Positions 43,731-53,100 of a DNA stretch of 64,000 nt are shown in pieces. The stretch covers positions 186,001-250,000 of the forward strand of contig NZ_AP018817.1 of assembly GCF_024349785.1 (NCBI RefSeq), written 5' to 3'. Origin of the DNA: Sphingomonas bisphenolicum. Lineage in GTDB: Bacteria; Pseudomonadota; Alphaproteobacteria; Sphingomonadales; Sphingomonadaceae. Both the position numbers and the translations under genes were made by a program. Below the pieces are notes generated by a model, which saw only the letters and a program-made list of their open reading frames with translations, did not search any database and was not told the DNA's origin. The stretch's first letter is position 1. Each line of letters starts with the position of its first letter.

Positions 43731-44204
43731 CTATTGTCCTACCACATCATGGTGCATCGGGGCCAGTTTCGACAGGAAGCGGTTCTGCGCCTGAAAATCG
43801 ATCTTCTCGTCGCGCATAGCCTGTTGCAGCAGTTCGACCAGGCGGTTCATATCCTTGCGCTGCACGCCCAGATCCTTGTGCGCACTGGCCATGTCGCGGC
43901 CGCTATAGGAACAGCCAGCGTTGAGGATGTAGCAGAATTGCTCGACCAGAGTCCGCTTCAGCCGGACCTTGTCATGGCTGACGAATATCTCACCGATGAC
44001 CGGGTCGGCATAGGCCAGCGTGACCATATGGTCGACGACCCGGCCGATGCCATCCTGACCGTGAAAGGCTCTGGCCATCGCATCGCCCGTGAAGGGCGTC
44101 GCGCCGGCATTGGCGTTGCTGGCGACATAGGGATCGACGGTCGCCTCGCCGGGCATGGCATGGGGCGCTGCCTGAAGCAGGAGCAGGGAAAGGATCAGCG
44201 ACAT
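43731..44204 (-). CDS. Exported group 1 truncated haemoglobin
   Basis: 157 residues. The first 15 residues (MSLILSLLLLQAAPH) look like a short signal peptide or anchor, unusual for a globin. The globin core from about residue 45 has 'GIGRVVDHMVTLAYADP', 'VEQFCYILNAGCSYSGRDM' and the proximal histidine H109 in SAHKDLGV, followed by 'APMHHDVVG', the standard end of TrHb1 proteins. These bind haem and O2 or NO. The start has AAGGA nine bases upstream. It follows the DUF3034 gene by 11 bases and is divergent from a copper-protein/GGDEF-EAL pair. Confidence 0.87.
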   Translation of the reverse strand: MSLILSLLLLQAAPHAMPGEATVDPYVASNANAGATPFTGDAMARAFHGQDGIGRVVDHMVTLAYADPVIGEIFVSHDKVRLKRTLVEQFCYILNAGCSYSGRDMASAHKDLGVQRKDMNRLVELLQQAMRDEKIDFQAQNRFLSKLAPMHHDVVGQ

Positions 44205-44215
44205 CTCAATAGTCC

Positions 44216-45085
44216 TTAAAAGGCGGCCTGGAGCGAGAGGAAGACGCCGCGCTGGCCCTTCACCGTCGCGATCGAACCCAGATCGGTATAGGCGACCGTC
44301 GCGGTCAGGTTGCGGCTGAGCGCCAGCGCGGCGAAGGCGTCGAACCAGTCATCCTCCCGCGCGATGCCCAGATTGTCGGGCTTGCTGCGAAACTCGCCGC
44401 CAATGGCCAGACCAGGCGACAATTGCCACGCAGCCGATCCTTCGAACTCCACGCCATAGTCGCCATTCTTGTCGCCGCCAAAGCCCAGCAGGCCCATCTG
44501 GTTCGCCTTGGTCAGGCGCGCCGTCGCCGACAGCAGGATGGAGCGGGAGAGAAACAGCCGACTGACCGTGGCATAATAATCCACGCCCTCGTCATGGCGC
44601 GCGCCGATCGCGCGCACGACGTCGCCCTGCCCGTTCTTCTTATACTGCACGCCGACCGCGATCGCCGGCAGCGAATCATAGACCAGATCGCCCGCCACGC
44701 GCAGTTTCGCGCCGACAATATCCTGCGAAAAGGCATAATCCTTGCCCAGTCCCAGCGCGGCGCCGATCTCGTTCGTGTTGAAATCCTGATGGGTGTAGCT
44801 CAGTTCCAGCCGGTCGCGAAAGCCGATGGCGACGCCGGCGCTCTGATAATCATAATCCTTGACCTCAACGATCGTGCCATGGGCGGACAGGCCGATGCCC
44901 TCGTCCGTCTCATTGCCGGCGATCACCGCCCAAGGGGTCAGGCCACCGCCAGCCGCGCCCTCCAACGAGCTGATGCCGTTGGTCAGCAGCAATTTACCGC
45001 CATTACGGAGCGGTTTGGCGGTGGCTTGCCCGGATGGCAGGGCAACCGCCAGGGCGGCGAGCGCGATGAAGGAATATCGGGTCAT
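44216..45085 (-). CDS. DUF3034 family exported protein
   Basis: 289 residues from ATG 45085. A signal peptide covers about residues 1-24 (MTRYSFIALAALAVALPSG, then QATA). The mature part alternates short amphipathic strands ('GVAIGFRDRLELSYTHQDF', 'VAGDLVYDSLPAIAVGVQYK', 'GLAIGGEFRSKPDNLG') and ends in aromatic LQAAF, fitting an outer-membrane beta-barrel. The block 'GKLLLTNGISSLEGAAGGGLTPW' is the DUF3034 hallmark. Function is unknown. I recall this family next to exported cupredoxin-like proteins and GGDEF-EAL proteins in other Proteobacteria, the arrangement seen here. Confidence 0.85.
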   Translation of the reverse strand: MTRYSFIALAALAVALPSGQATAKPLRNGGKLLLTNGISSLEGAAGGGLTPWAVIAGNETDEGIGLSAHGTIVEVKDYDYQSAGVAIGFRDRLELSYTHQDFNTNEIGAALGLGKDYAFSQDIVGAKLRVAGDLVYDSLPAIAVGVQYKKNGQGDVVRAIGARHDEGVDYYATVSRLFLSRSILLSATARLTKANQMGLLGFGGDKNGDYGVEFEGSAAWQLSPGLAIGGEFRSKPDNLGIAREDDWFDAFAALALSRNLTATVAYTDLGSIATVKGQRGVFLSLQAAF

Positions 45086-45207
45086 GCCATGCTGATAGCC
45101 CGCCATGGTTAATATTCGCTTTGGCCAACCGTGCGGTTTTTATGGCAAAAGATACGTCCGGTTCGCACTAAACATTTCTTCAACCTTAGCGATTAGGAGC
45201 AGGCATC

Positions 45208-45822
45208 ATGTATTGCCTGCGCCTCGTCCCCCTCGCCCTGACCTGCATGGCCGCGCCTGCGCTGGCGGGCGATCTCAACCTCAAGCTGGTGGATGCGGCG
45301 GGGCGCCCGGTCGCCGACGCCGTCGTTACGGTGCGTCCAGCGGGCGGCATCCCGCCCGGCCCCATCCGCTTTCCCTGGCCTACCACCATGGTCCAGCAGA
45401 ATATCGCCTTCGCCCCGCATGTGCTGGTGGTGCCGGTCGGGACCACGGTGCGCTTTCCCAACAAGGACAAGGTGCGCCATCACGTCTATTCCTTTTCCAA
45501 ACCAGCCAAGTTCGAGATCAAGCTGTTCGGCCAGGATGAAACACGCAGCTACACTTTCACGTCGGTGGGGGCAGTCGCGCTGGGTTGCAACATCCACGAC
45601 CAGATGAGCGGCTTCATCAAGGTCGTCGACACGCCCTTCGCGATCAAGAGCGATGCGGCCGGCACCGCGCACCTGGCCGGTATGGCGACCGGCACAGCGC
45701 AAGTGACGATCTGGCATCCGTTGCTCAAGGCGAAGGACAATGAAATCGTCGTCAACATCCCCATTCCGGGCAGCGGCGCGGCCAGCAAGACCGTCCCGCT
45801 AACGCTCCGCAACGCTCAATGA
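45208..45822 (+). CDS. Exported cupredoxin-like protein ('methylamine utilization protein' type)
   Basis: 204 residues from ATG 45208 (AGGAG upstream) with signal peptide MYCLRLVPLALTCMAAPALA. A cupredoxin-like domain spans about 65-140. Type 1 copper ligands can be picked as H91 or H92 (VRHHVYSF), C127 and H130 (GCNIHDQM) with M133, the order expected for plastocyanin-like sites. A C-terminal beta domain follows. Such proteins carry or sense copper or electrons in the periplasm. The stop codon overlaps the start of the GGDEF-EAL gene by 4 bases (ATGA), so the two are co-translated. Confidence 0.85.
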   Translation: MYCLRLVPLALTCMAAPALAGDLNLKLVDAAGRPVADAVVTVRPAGGIPPGPIRFPWPTTMVQQNIAFAPHVLVVPVGTTVRFPNKDKVRHHVYSFSKPAKFEIKLFGQDETRSYTFTSVGAVALGCNIHDQMSGFIKVVDTPFAIKSDAAGTAHLAGMATGTAQVTIWHPLLKAKDNEIVVNIPIPGSGAASKTVPLTLRNAQ

Positions 45823-48122
45823 GCCACGCTCTCGCCCTCAAACGATTCTGGCGGCGCGCCGTCTGGCGCTTCCAGTCGACGCTGACCTTCCGCATGACGC
45901 TCTTTTATGGAGCGCTTTTCGTCGCGGTGTCGATGCTGTCGCTGTTCGGTACGCGCAAGGCGATCGAATCCTATGCCGAAAGCCAGATCCGCCGCGAAAT
46001 GACGGTCGGCAGCGCCCTGTTCGACCGGATCGCCACAATGCAGTTCCATCAACTGGCGCAGGCCGGCAATGTCCTGGCCAGCGACTTCGGCTTTCGCGCG
46101 GCGGTCGGCACCAACGACGCGGCGACGATCGCCTCCGCATTGCAGAGCCTGCAGGGCCGGTTCAAAATCGACGACGCCATGTTCGTCGGCATCGATGGCA
46201 CGATAGCGGGAGGTTCCGACGGGCTATCGGCCACGGAGCAGACGCAATTGTTCGACGCACTGGACGCCGGACGCGAACGCGGCATCGTGCGCTGGCGCGG
46301 CCAGAGTCATATGGTCGCCGCCGCGCCGGTGCGTGCGCCGATGTTGATGGGCTGGGTCGTGTTCGCGCGCAACATGGGGCCGGTCGATCTGCAACAACTC
46401 GCCAAGCTTTCTTCGATCGATTTGCATCCGCAACTCGTGCCGCTCACCGCCGCTGTGGCGCGGGGCACCGAGGTGCGGGAAATCGACCGCGGCGGCGAAC
46501 GCATTCTCAGTTGGGGGCAACCGGTGCCTGCGCTGGTGGAGGCCGCGCCGCAACGACTGATACTGGAATATAGCCTGACCCGCGCGCTGCGGGGCTATGC
46601 GCCCATCCTCTGGGCGCTGTTCGGCTTCGGCGCGCTCGGCCTGCTGCTGGCGATCGCCGGCGCCTTTGCCGCCTCGCGCCGGCTGGCGCGGCCGATCATC
46701 GCGCTGGAAGCCGCCGCGCGCAAAGTCAGCGCCGGCGAACATGCCGAGGTGGTGGTCGAAACCCGCGATGAGATCGGTCGCCTCGCGCGCAGTTTCAACC
46801 GCATGGTCACTGCGGTCGAGGAGCGCGAGCGCCAGATCGCGCATATGGCCTTTCATGATTCGCTGACCGGCCTCGCCAACCGCACCCTGCTGCGCGAACA
46901 GATCGCGCTGGCGCTGCACCGCCATGGCGGGGTGGATTTCGCGCTGTTCTGCCTTGACCTCGACAATTTCAAGTCGGTCAACGACACGTTGGGCCATCCG
47001 ACCGGCGACGCGCTGCTGTGCGAAGTCGCAACGCGCCTCGCCGAAACCTGCCCCCAGGGCTTCGTCGCCCGGCTGGGCGGCGACGAATTTGCGATCATCG
47101 TCCAGGATGGCAATGGCGCCGCCGACCAGACTGGCAGGGCCATCGTTCAGGCGCTGACCCGTCCCTTCACCGTCAACGGCCATCGCATCGTCACCGGCGG
47201 CAGCGTCGGCATCGCACTGGCGCCGCAGGACGGACAGGATGCGACGTCGCTGCTCAAGAACGCCGACCTTGCCCTCTACCGCGCCAAGCATGACGGCAAG
47301 GGCAGCCACCGATTCTTCGAAAACGCCATGGATGCCGAAGCGCAGGCGCGACGCGCGATGGAGGTCGACCTGCACGACGCGCTGCGCAAGGGCGAGCTGG
47401 AGCTGCATTTCCAGCCGCTCTTCGGCCTGTCCCAGAACCGCGTGACCGCGTTCGAGGCGCTGATGCGCTGGAACCATCCGGTGCGCGGCATGGTGTCGCC
47501 GATCGACTTCATTCCACTGGCGGAAGAAACCGGTCTGATCATCCCGATCGGCGAATGGGCGCTGCATGAAGCCTGCCGGATCGCCACCAGCTGGGGCGAC
47601 GACATCCGCGTCGCGGTGAATGTGTCCCCGGTCCAGTTCCGCAGTTCGACACTCAACAGCATCGTGTTCCAGGCGCTAGCGCGGTCCGGCCTGGAGCCGC
47701 AGCGGCTGGAACTGGAGATCACCGAAAGCCTGTTCATCGACAATGTGGAGGCGACGCTTGCCTCGCTGCACTCCCTCAAAGTCCTGGGCGTGCGAGTGGC
47801 ACTCGACGATTTCGGGACCGGCTATTCCTCGCTCAGCTATCTGCGCAGCTTTCCCTTCGACAAGCTCAAGATCGATCGCAGCTTCATCGTCGACCTGCTC
47901 GCCAATGAAGGCGCCACCGCCATCATCCGCGCCATCACGACGCTGGCGGACGCGCTGGGCATCGAGACGACGGCCGAGGGCGTGGAAAGCAGCGAGCAGC
48001 TCGACATATTGCGATCCGAAGGCTGCAACCAGATCCAGGGCTATCTGTTCAGCCGGCCGATCCCCGCGGGCGAGGTTCCCGCGCTGCTGATGAAGCTGTC
48101 GGGCGATCGCATGGCGGCCTGA
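45819..48122 (+). CDS. Membrane-bound GGDEF-EAL bifunctional c-di-GMP enzyme
   Basis: 767 residues. Transmembrane helices are at about 24-44 and 262-284, with a 215-residue periplasmic sensory region between them. A HAMP domain (about 285-338) leads to a GGDEF domain with intact GGDEF (420-424) and then an EAL domain with intact EALMRW (545-550), 'NVSPVQFR' and DDFGTGYSSL. Both active sites look complete, so it could make and degrade cyclic di-GMP. The coupled cupredoxin gene suggests that the periplasmic domain responds to a copper or redox-active partner. Divergent from DUF3034 and a globin gene. Confidence 0.93.
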   Translation: MSHALALKRFWRRAVWRFQSTLTFRMTLFYGALFVAVSMLSLFGTRKAIESYAESQIRREMTVGSALFDRIATMQFHQLAQAGNVLASDFGFRAAVGTNDAATIASALQSLQGRFKIDDAMFVGIDGTIAGGSDGLSATEQTQLFDALDAGRERGIVRWRGQSHMVAAAPVRAPMLMGWVVFARNMGPVDLQQLAKLSSIDLHPQLVPLTAAVARGTEVREIDRGGERILSWGQPVPALVEAAPQRLILEYSLTRALRGYAPILWALFGFGALGLLLAIAGAFAASRRLARPIIALEAAARKVSAGEHAEVVVETRDEIGRLARSFNRMVTAVEERERQIAHMAFHDSLTGLANRTLLREQIALALHRHGGVDFALFCLDLDNFKSVNDTLGHPTGDALLCEVATRLAETCPQGFVARLGGDEFAIIVQDGNGAADQTGRAIVQALTRPFTVNGHRIVTGGSVGIALAPQDGQDATSLLKNADLALYRAKHDGKGSHRFFENAMDAEAQARRAMEVDLHDALRKGELELHFQPLFGLSQNRVTAFEALMRWNHPVRGMVSPIDFIPLAEETGLIIPIGEWALHEACRIATSWGDDIRVAVNVSPVQFRSSTLNSIVFQALARSGLEPQRLELEITESLFIDNVEATLASLHSLKVLGVRVALDDFGTGYSSLSYLRSFPFDKLKIDRSFIVDLLANEGATAIIRAITTLADALGIETTAEGVESSEQLDILRSEGCNQIQGYLFSRPIPAGEVPALLMKLSGDRMAA

Positions 48123-48239
48123 ACCAGCCCCGTTCCAGAAGCATATAAAGCCAGCCTGGCGCTTGCCGACTGACTCGTCGCGCTGTTGTAAAAGCGCTGT
48201 TTCCATGCCGCTGAAGGCCCGCCGGGTCGAACTATCCTC

Positions 48240-48269
48240 CCTCGCAAGGGCCTTCCTCGCAAGGGCCTT
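48240..48269. repeat. 15-bp tandem direct repeat in the 300-base gap before the DUF11 operon
   Basis: CCTCGCAAGGGCCTT occurs twice in direct succession (48240-48254, 48255-48269), and each unit contains the near-palindrome AAGGGCCTT. A GC-palindromic run, GCGCGCCCGGCGCGC, follows directly (48270-48284). This lies in the untranslated stretch 48123-48422, which otherwise shows no gene and presumably holds the DUF11 operon promoter. A paired regulatory site or a slipped-strand duplication are both possible. Confidence 0.6.
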
Positions 48270-48422
48270 GCGCGCCCGGCGCGCGCCGATCCATATTCCG
48301 CTACGAATTGCGTGCGATCGTTAGACGATGGTCGAACTTCGGATCGTTGCGGACCGAACGGTAAAACTTCATTAGCCGCGAAATCATCCAAGGGAACCAG
48401 TGCCTCAACAAGGACTGGAACC

Positions 48423-48896
48423 ATGGCCCGAACATTGATCACCGCTCTTCTCGCCGCCGCGGCCGTCGTCACCCCGGCAGCCGCTTCCCAGGGACCGTTG
48501 CAGGTCGCCTCCAAGATTTTCGTCGAACAGCGCGCGCTGGACAAGGCCGGCGCGGTCAGTACCTCGCTGGCGCCTGCCACGCGTGCCGTGCCGGGCGACC
48601 ATGTCGTCTTCGTGCTCGCCTATCGCAACACCGGCGCGCAGCCGCTGTCCGACATCGTCCTCGACAACCCCGTGCCCGGCGCGATCACCTATCGCGCGCC
48701 CGGGGCCGGATCGGCCGCGCCGGAACTGTCGGTCGACGGCAAGACCTATGGCGCGCTCGCCCAGTTGCGCGTGCCCACGGCCAGCGGCGGCAGCCGCGCG
48801 GCCACATCCAATGATGTCCGCCACATCCGCTGGCGCATCGCGACCGTGCCTGCCGGAGGACAGGGCCAGCTCGCCTTCAAGGCCGTCCTCAAATGA
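48423..48896 (+). CDS. Exported DUF11-like domain protein (first gene of surface operon)
   Basis: 157 residues from ATG 48423. A signal peptide covers residues 1-22 (MARTLITALLAAAAVVTPAAAS). The rest is one DUF11-like immunoglobulin-fold domain: 'RAVPGDHVVFVLAYRNTGAQ' (56-73), then 'SDIVLDNPVPGAITYRAPG', and the end 'DVRHIRWRIATVPAGGQGQLAFKAVLK'. The P-G-D-x-V-x-Y/F...N...D-x-x-P signature recurs in the next three genes. DUF11 domains are repeats of cell-surface and stalk proteins. Likely a periplasmic or surface-assembled subunit; no partner is known to me. Confidence 0.8.
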   Translation: MARTLITALLAAAAVVTPAAASQGPLQVASKIFVEQRALDKAGAVSTSLAPATRAVPGDHVVFVLAYRNTGAQPLSDIVLDNPVPGAITYRAPGAGSAAPELSVDGKTYGALAQLRVPTASGGSRAATSNDVRHIRWRIATVPAGGQGQLAFKAVLK

Positions 48897-48928
48897 CCCC
48901 CGCTGCTCGAACCACAGGAAACCACAAG

Positions 48929-50053
48929 ATGATCTCTCGCTCCCTGCGGCTGATGCTGCTGAGCGGCGCCGCAATCGCCGCTACCGGCACCGCCCACGCC
49001 CAGTCCGCCTCAACCGCTACCACCGCTGGCACGGAAGTCGCCAACACCGCAACCGTGACCTATACCGTCAACGGCGCGTCGCAGACCACCACCTCCAATA
49101 CCGCCAAGTTCGTGGTCGACCGCAAGGTGGACTTCACGGTCATCACCGACCAGACCGGCGCCACCCAGGTCAATCTCAGCCAGCAGGCCGCCGTCACCAA
49201 GTTCAAGGTGACCAACCACACCAACGGCATCCAGGATTTCTGGCTCGATCCGGACCAGACCACCCTGTCGGTCGGCATCCTGACCGGCACCGACGATTTC
49301 GACATCTCGAGCATGAAGGTCTATGTCGACAGCAATAACAACGGCGTGTACGACGTCGATGTCGATACCCAGACCTATATCGACGAACTGGCGCCCGAAG
49401 CCTCGGTCGCCGTGTTCATCGTCGGCAATATCCCCGCGACCGTGGGCATCCACGAAGCGCAGGTGTCGCTGCATGTGATCGCTGCCGCCGGCGGCACTTC
49501 GGGAACGAAGGGCGCCCTGCTCGTCGCGACCGACCTAAATCTGGGCAATGCCGACAATGTCGTCGATATCGTGTTCGCCGACGACGACAGCGACGGTACG
49601 CTCAACCTGGGCGACGTCGCCCGCAACGGCCAGGGCCGTGCCTATGCCGCCTATGTCATCGGCACCCAGAATGTCGCGCTGACGGTCACCAAGTCGGCCC
49701 TCATCCTGTCCGATGGCGTCAACACCCTCAATCCCAAGGCGCTGCCCGGCGCGACGGTGCAATATTGCCTGCTCGTCCATAATGGCACCGCGCTAACCGG
49801 GGCGAACGGCGTGGCGCTGACCGACATCGTGCCGTCGAACACGACCTATGTGCCGGGTTCGATCAGCGTCGGCCTGCCGGGCGGTACCTGCGTGCTGGCC
49901 GGCACGACCGAGGATGACGATGCCGACGACGCAGCGGAAACCGATGGATACACCGCCAATTACAATAGCGGTACGCAGACCGTCACGGCCAATGTCGGCA
50001 CCGTCGCAGGCCTGGGTTCGGTGGCCGTCGCCTTCAAGGTGACGATCAACTAA
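48929..50053 (+). CDS. Exported DUF11-like protein with acidic Asp-rich segments
   Basis: 374 residues from ATG 48929 (AGGAAA upstream); an upstream in-frame ATG at 48893 overlaps the previous stop codon and is less likely. A signal peptide ends AHAQ near residue 25. The mature protein opens with a 'TEVANTATVTYTVNGA' strand set, has a calcium-site-like 'DSNNNGVYDVDVDTQ' and 'DDDSDGTLNLGDVARNGQG', and from about residue 275 a DUF11-like 'ALPGATVQYCLLVHNG' and 'LTDIVPSNTTYVPGS'. The Asp-rich loops resemble EF-hand or thrombospondin-type calcium sites. It is probably a secreted structural protein; its specific role is unknown. Confidence 0.8.
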   Translation: MISRSLRLMLLSGAAIAATGTAHAQSASTATTAGTEVANTATVTYTVNGASQTTTSNTAKFVVDRKVDFTVITDQTGATQVNLSQQAAVTKFKVTNHTNGIQDFWLDPDQTTLSVGILTGTDDFDISSMKVYVDSNNNGVYDVDVDTQTYIDELAPEASVAVFIVGNIPATVGIHEAQVSLHVIAAAGGTSGTKGALLVATDLNLGNADNVVDIVFADDDSDGTLNLGDVARNGQGRAYAAYVIGTQNVALTVTKSALILSDGVNTLNPKALPGATVQYCLLVHNGTALTGANGVALTDIVPSNTTYVPGSISVGLPGGTCVLAGTTEDDDADDAAETDGYTANYNSGTQTVTANVGTVAGLGSVAVAFKVTIN

Positions 50054-50118
50054 CCACCGGAAAAGCAAAGGACAACTGGGCGGCGCGCGCTTTACCCGCG
50101 CGCGCCGGCAGGACCCCT

Positions 50119-53100
50119 ATGGCCAAAATTCGCGCCCTTGCCAACCTGATCGCCGCCCTGAGCGGCGTGGCCGCCGCGACCCCCGTCGCGACGCAGGGGC
50201 AGACGCGCGTCACCAATACCGCGACCGCGACCTGGCAGGCGCCGACCGGCCCGGTCAGCATCGATTCCAACACGGTGACCTTCGACGTCGAAGCGCGCGG
50301 CAAGCGCCCGACCCGGTTGAGCTTTCGCCTGCTCCCGGTCGGCTACAGCTTGCAAGGCACGCGATGCGAAACGTCGCCCTCCATCGTCTTCACCCCCGCC
50401 CCGATCGACGCTGCCGACCTTGCGCGCGCGCCGGTGGCCGAATCCATCGACACCCATGTCCCCTTGATTCTGGTGCTGGACAATCCGGGCGGCAATCATG
50501 ATCCCAATCTACGCGAAACCTCCTGGATCAACGTCCACACCCAATATCTGACCAGCACCATTCCCATGATGGAGACAGGTCCCGATACCGGCGTCTTCGC
50601 CGGCGGCGTGCCGCAGGGCAATGACGGCTCCGCCTCCCCCTGCGACCCGACGCTGGATCGCGGCGCGCAATTGACGCTCAGCTTCACCGAGGATGCCTAT
50701 AGCTACGGATCGACCAGTTCGATCCTGATCGATCCCACCGGCTATGTCTTCGATTCCGAAACCGGCGCGCTGGTCGATGGCGCGACGGTGACGCTGCTGG
50801 GCGAGGACGGCCAGCCCGCCAAGGTGTTCGGCGACGACGGCGTCAGCGCCTACCCCTCCACCGTCGTCAGCGGGGGCAGCACCACCGATGCCAGCGGTCG
50901 CCTCTATGATTTTCCCCAGGGCAATTACCGTTTTCCGCTCACCGCACCGGGCCGTTATCATCTGCAAGTCACGCCGCCGGCTCATTATGTCGCGCCCTCG
51001 ACCCGCAGTCGCGCCGATCTGGAGGCGCTGCGCGGCCCGATGAACCATCCCTTCATACTGAACGAGGCGTCGTTCGGCGGCGTCTTCGCCCTTAGCGATC
51101 CGGAACCCTTCATCGCCGACATCCCCCTCGATCGCGTCGGCGATACCCATTTGCTGCTCACAAAGACCGCCTCGGTCCGCGAAGCCTCGCCCGGCGATTT
51201 CGTCCAATATCTGGTCCGCGTAGACAACCGCTCGGACGACGACGCCAGCGGCATCCATCTGACCGACATCCTGCCGCCCGGCCTGCGTTACGAGCGCGGA
51301 TCGACCCGAGGGGCGGACGAACCCGTGGTCGCGACAGACGGCCGAACGCTGGACTTCACCATCCCGGCCTTGCCCGCCGGTAAGACGCTGGAAGTGCGCT
51401 ATATCGTCTCCGTCGCGCCCGGCGCACCGCGCGGCGAGGCGCTCAACCGCGTGCTCGCCTCCGGCTCTGCCGGCGCCACCAGTAACGAGGCGGCCGCCTC
51501 CGTCCGCATCGGTGCGCTGCTTTTCACCGACGGCTTCACTGTCGTCGGCCGCGTCACCGAGGGCGACTGCAACGCCCCGGCCAAGGGGCGCAAGGGCGTT
51601 GCCGGCATTCGCCTGCTGATGGAGGATGGCAGTTTCGTCGTCACCGACAAGGACGGCCTCTATCATTTCGAAGCCGTACGGCCCGGTCGCCACGTCGTCC
51701 AGCTCGACGGCGCCAGCCTGCCCGCCAGTCACGCGCCGCTGCTGTGCGACGCCGACACGCGCAACGGCGGCAGCGCAACGTCGCGCTTCGTCGAGAGCGC
51801 AGGCGGCCTGCTCCAGCGCGTCGATTTCCAGCTGCGCTTGACCGGCCTCGCCGCTGCCGCCGTCGCCGACGCCCTACCCGCCGCGCCCGACGCCGCGCAG
51901 GCCGCAGGCGACCGGGAATGGTTCGACGGGCAGGATGCCGGCATCGCCCTGCTGTTCCCGATGCAGGGCTATAATCCCCGCTCCCCGTCCACCCGCGTCG
52001 TCATCAAACATCATGCCGGGCAAAAGGTCGCGTTACGCCTCAACGGCGGGCTGGTCGATGCGCTGGCCTATGATGCCACCGATACGGACGGCGACATCGC
52101 CATCGCCAAATGGTCCGGCCTCGGCCTCGATCCCGGCGACAACGCGCTGGAAGCCACCGTGATGAATGCGGACGGCAGCATAGCCCAGACGCTGCACGGC
52201 ACCGTCCATTATGCCGGGGCCGCCGCCAACGCCATCGTCGCGCCGGACGCCAGCAAGCTCGCAGCCGACGGCCTGACCAACCCGGTCCTCGCCTTCCGCC
52301 TGACCGATCGAAGCGGCCGCCCGGTGCGCGACGGCACGACCGTTCCCGTCACGGTGGACCAGCCCTATGCTATCGCGGTCGACACCACCGTCCCTGCCAG
52401 CCGCCGCGCCAGCGGCACCGCGCTGGTGATCGGCGACGAAGGCATCGCCTATCTCGCGCTGCAACCCACCACCCAGGCCGGCGCCTTGCGGGCGACCGTG
52501 ACCCTGACCGACGACAAGCAACAGCGCGCCATCGAACTGCGCGCGCGCCTGACGGCGGTGGCGCGCGACTGGACCGTGGTCGGCTTCGGGTCGGGTACGA
52601 TCGGCTTCCACACGCTGCGCCGGCGCTCGTCCGCCCTGCCTGCCTCCAGCCGCAACAGCCTGGTCACCGACGGGCAGTTGGCGCTCTATGCCAAGGGCCG
52701 GATCAAGGGCAGCTGGCTGATGACCATCGCCTATGACAGCGACCGCAAATATGACCGCTCGCGCGGCCTGCTGGGCCAGATCGACCCGGATCGCTACTAC
52801 ACCGTCTATGGCGACGCCACCCGCCAGGGCCATGACGCCGCGACCGCGCGCAAACTCTATCTGCGGCTGGAGCGCAAGGATTTCAGTGCCCTGTTCGGCG
52901 ATTTCGAAACCGGCATGACCCAGACCCAGTTGACCCGCTACAGCCGGACCCTCAACGGCATGAAGGCGGATTATGCCGACGATCGCCTCAGCTTCAGCGC
53001 CTTCGCCGCCAACAGCGACGACCTGCACGCCCGCGACGAAATCCAGGGCAATGGCCTGACCGGCCCCTATCGCCTGTCGGGCCGTGACATCGTTCCCAAC

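Noticed and set aside
48240..48269. Possible CRISPR remnant
   Set aside because: Only two contiguous 15-bp copies without spacers and no cas genes nearby.
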